Source: JAJOKI01 sp964412405
Lineage (GTDB): Archaea > Halobacteriota > UBA148 > JAJOKI01
Length of the DNA: 7,399 nt
Assembly: GCA_964412405.1 (NCBI GenBank)
Contig: CAYPOB010000039.1
Location: 1 to 7,399, forward strand
Direction of reading: 5' to 3'
The notes under the pieces were generated by a model. The model was not told where the DNA came from and searched no databases. It saw only the letters and a list, made by a program, of their open reading frames with translations. Shown piece after piece: positions 5,605 to 7,399 of the stretch. A program made the translations under genes and the position numbers. Every line of letters starts with the position of its first letter. Position 1 is the stretch's first letter.

Positions 5605-6432
5605 TTATTTGACTAACATAGCCCCGACGATGAACGCAAACAGGGCCACCACCATTGCGCTCTTGATGAGCAACGATGCCATGGCTGGAGATTTTTTGAT
5701 CGTTGCGGCGCCCACTAACAAGATGACGCATGCCAGAGCCACCACTAAAAGATATGGGGTGCCGAGGATTCCGAATATCACCGGAATGGGACTCAATAGG
5801 ATTGCCATTATGATGAATATTAACGCTACCGTTGTGGATTTACGTTTTCCTATGCGAATCGGCAATGTGACTGCCCCCTCTTTTTTATCGCCCTCTAAAT
5901 CTTCCATATCCTTTACTATTTCCCTGCCGATCGTAGTTAGCATCGCGAGCATGAAGAGTGTTGATGTGACTGCAATACCGTCTACGGCTGCTCCGCCGAA
6001 CAAGAATGCCGAGCCAGTGAGATAGCCGATGCAAATGTTGCCCCACAATACTGTCCTCTTGAGTCGGTAGGCATAATAGATTAAAATTAGCGAATTCGCC
6101 ACTGCTATCAAAAAGCATATGAAATTTATGAAGAGGGACAGAGCAACGCCGACTGTTAACAGCCCGATAGAGAGGCGGAGGGCAGCCATCTCGCTGACAC
6201 GACCGCTTGGTATTGGTCTAGAAGGTTTGTTGATCGCGTCAATTTTCGCATCATAAAAATCATTGATGGCGTTGCCGCCTGCCGTGATGACACATCCCGC
6301 GATGAACGCAAGCGCCATCTGGAACATGTGTGAATATACTTCACCACCTGCTCCGACGATGCCGCCTATCAAGATTGCCAGTCCGGCCATCACACAATTC
6401 AACGGCCTGACCAATTCGAGATATTTAATCAT
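5605..6432 (-). CDS. UbiA-family prenyltransferase, probable digeranylgeranylglyceryl phosphate (DGGGP) synthase
   Basis: An integral membrane enzyme of about 275 residues, with roughly eight or nine hydrophobic segments. The archaeal subfamily attaches the second geranylgeranyl chain to geranylgeranylglyceryl phosphate, the second ether-bond step of archaeal lipid synthesis. Numbering from the TTG at 6441, the first Asp-rich motif is NAINDFYDAKID (57-68) followed by KPSRPIPSGR (72-81), and the second is REIVKDMEDLEGD (173-185). Both bind the Mg-diphosphate of the prenyl donor. I prefer ATG 6432, which begins MIKYLELVRP as expected and overlaps the nadA stop by 8 nt; TTG 6441 would add three residues. 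GGAGGG almost abuts the ATG, unusually close for a Shine-Dalgarno, so coupling to nadA translation is likely. Another UbiA substrate, such as a quinone or heme precursor, cannot be excluded. Confidence 0.9.
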   Translation of the reverse strand: MIKYLELVRPLNCVMAGLAILIGGIVGAGGEVYSHMFQMALAFIAGCVITAGGNAINDFYDAKIDAINKPSRPIPSGRVSEMAALRLSIGLLTVGVALSLFINFICFLIAVANSLILIYYAYRLKRTVLWGNICIGYLTGSAFLFGGAAVDGIAVTSTLFMLAMLTTIGREIVKDMEDLEGDKKEGAVTLPIRIGKRKSTTVALIFIIMAILLSPIPVIFGILGTPYLLVVALACVILLVGAATIKKSPAMASLLIKSAMVVALFAFIVGAMLVK

Positions 6433-7330
6433 CCCTCCCAACCTCTAACATTTTATCCAGTGTTCGTTTTGCTTTAATGCGTATATCTTCCGGCACAGTG
6501 ATCTGATGCTCCATATTTTCCAGTGCCTTTGCCACGTTATCCAGTGTGTTCTTCTTCATATTTGGACAGACTGCCCGATTACATGAAGGGTAGAATGCCT
6601 TGTCTGGATTCTCCTTGCGCAAGCGATATAGTATTCCTATCTCGGTGCCGATGATGAATTCCATCGCCGATGACTCTTTGGCATATCGAACCATCCCGCC
6701 CGTGCTTAAAATCTCATCTGCCAATTCTAACACCTCTGGACGGCATTCTGGGTGCACGAGTATTTTTCCTGCGGGATGTTTCGCCTTTGCCAGCAGTACA
6801 TCTCCTTTTAGGATAATGTGGTGGGACGGACAGTACCCATTCCAGTGAATTATTTTTTTGTCCGTATTTGCTGCCACGTGTAATGACAGGTTCTTGTCAG
6901 GAACGAAGATGATTTCCTTTTCATCCATCGAATTTACGATTTTGACCGCGTTTGAGGACGTACAACATATATCGCTCTCGGCTTTGACCGCGGCGCTCGT
7001 ATTCACATAACATATCACTGCTGCGTCGGGATGTTTTTTCTTCTCGGCGCGCAAAGCTTCGGGAGATATCATCATAGCCATCGGACACGTTGCCCTGACA
7101 TCCGGCATCAAGACGGTCTTATCTGGATTTAGTATGGCGGCACTTTCTGCCATGAAATCTACACCGCAGAACACGACGACGTCCGCATTGCTTTTCGTCG
7201 CCTTCTGGCTCAGTCCAAGCGAATCTCCGACATAATCCGCGATATCTTGTATCTCGCCTATCTGGTAGTTGTGGGCGAGTATGATTGCATTTCTTTCCCC
7301 CTTCAACTGGCGTATTTTATCTTGTAACAT
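6425..7330 (-). CDS. nadA: Quinolinate synthase A
   Basis: A 301-residue cytoplasmic enzyme of the usual archaeal length. It condenses iminoaspartate with dihydroxyacetone phosphate to quinolinate, the committed intermediate of de novo NAD synthesis. The three pseudo-repeat domains are complete. Predicted [4Fe-4S] ligands are C82 (DVRATCPMA), C167 (NGYCPSH) and C255 (CPNMKKNTL); C250 is a nearby extra cysteine. Other family segments include ILAHNYQ near the N-terminus, YVNTSAAVKAESDICCTSSN (108-127) and HPECRPEV (193-200). ATG 7330 has a strong GGAGG (7337-7341) 6 nt upstream. No iminoaspartate-producing partner (NadB or aspartate dehydrogenase) or nadC lies in the window. Two inverted repeats lie directly upstream and could affect expression. 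Confidence 0.97.
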   Translation of the reverse strand: MLQDKIRQLKGERNAIILAHNYQIGEIQDIADYVGDSLGLSQKATKSNADVVVFCGVDFMAESAAILNPDKTVLMPDVRATCPMAMMISPEALRAEKKKHPDAAVICYVNTSAAVKAESDICCTSSNAVKIVNSMDEKEIIFVPDKNLSLHVAANTDKKIIHWNGYCPSHHIILKGDVLLAKAKHPAGKILVHPECRPEVLELADEILSTGGMVRYAKESSAMEFIIGTEIGILYRLRKENPDKAFYPSCNRAVCPNMKKNTLDNVAKALENMEHQITVPEDIRIKAKRTLDKMLEVGRDD

Positions 7331-7352
7331 ACAATTCCTCCAGTGTTACCGA

Positions 7353-7370
7353 CTAAATCAACAGATTTAG
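7353..7370 (-). promoter_or_regulatory. 18-bp palindrome upstream of nadA, candidate operator or leader hairpin
   Basis: CTAAATC (7353-7359) and GATTTAG (7364-7370) are perfect inverted repeats around a 4-nt centre. The palindrome ends 22 nt before the nadA ATG and about 11 nt before its Shine-Dalgarno. It is AT-rich enough to overlap a TATA element. It could be a repressor site or a short RNA hairpin. I do not recognise it as a known NAD-regulator operator. Confidence 0.35.
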
Positions 7371-7373
7371 ACC

Positions 7374-7397
7374 GAAAACCTTCTTCAGAAGGTTTTC
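7374..7397. other. Perfect inverted repeat at the right edge (hairpin)
   Basis: GAAAACCTTCT (7374-7384) and AGAAGGTTTTC (7387-7397) are perfectly complementary around a 2-nt centre, forming a strong hairpin. On the minus strand it is followed by CGGTC, not a U-tract, so it is a poor terminator for a gene upstream of nadA. On the plus strand it ends in TTTTCTT at the window edge. It may be an intergenic repeat, one side of a longer structure, or part of a nadA leader. Confidence 0.5.
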
Positions 7398-7399
7398 TT

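Overview
The window looks like a piece of an anaerobic archaeal chromosome, most plausibly from the methanogen / methane- or alkane-oxidiser side of the Euryarchaeota. The evidence is an archaeal-type fructose-1,6-bisphosphate aldolase/phosphatase, an archaeal ether-lipid prenyltransferase of the UbiA family, a tRNA-Leu without encoded CCA, TATA-like promoter elements, and two oxygen-sensitive Fe-S enzymes (class I fumarase and quinolinate synthase). No lineage marker such as mcr is present, so anything finer is inference.

Layout. (1) Positions 2025 to 1, minus strand: one uninterrupted reading frame of 675 codons runs off the left edge. It encodes a secreted multidomain protein with a signal peptide, two fibronectin-III-like domains, a Pro/Glu-rich linker, a zinc N-acetylmuramoyl-L-alanine amidase (PGRP/Amidase_2) domain, a second copy of the linker module, and the start of an NlpC/P60 peptidase domain with its Asp-Cys-Ser-Gly motif. 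(2) 2098-2208, minus: a tRNA-Leu(UAG) whose D-loop carries an extra hairpin of about 22-26 nt. (3) 2292-2371: an 80-bp palindromic, MITE-like element with an imperfect 8-bp flanking duplication and a TATA-like box in its centre. (4) 2415-3815, plus: both subunits of a two-subunit class I fumarase. (5) 3870-7330, minus: nadA, ubiA (the two overlap), fbp, then a small winged-helix regulator, converging on the fumarase genes. (6) 7353-7397: two perfect inverted repeats just upstream of nadA.

How the genes fit together. The right-hand genes are core metabolism. NadA, the lipid prenyltransferase and the FBP aldolase/phosphatase all draw directly or indirectly on dihydroxyacetone phosphate (for NAD, glycerol-1-phosphate lipids and gluconeogenesis), and fumarase serves the partial TCA branch that also leads to aspartate, the NAD precursor.

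The left-hand gene is different in kind. It is an exported enzyme with two separate bacterial-peptidoglycan-cutting domains, in an organism that should not make murein, located next to a tRNA gene. This is the most interesting item: a candidate archaeal weapon against bacteria, or a tool for feeding on or living beside them.
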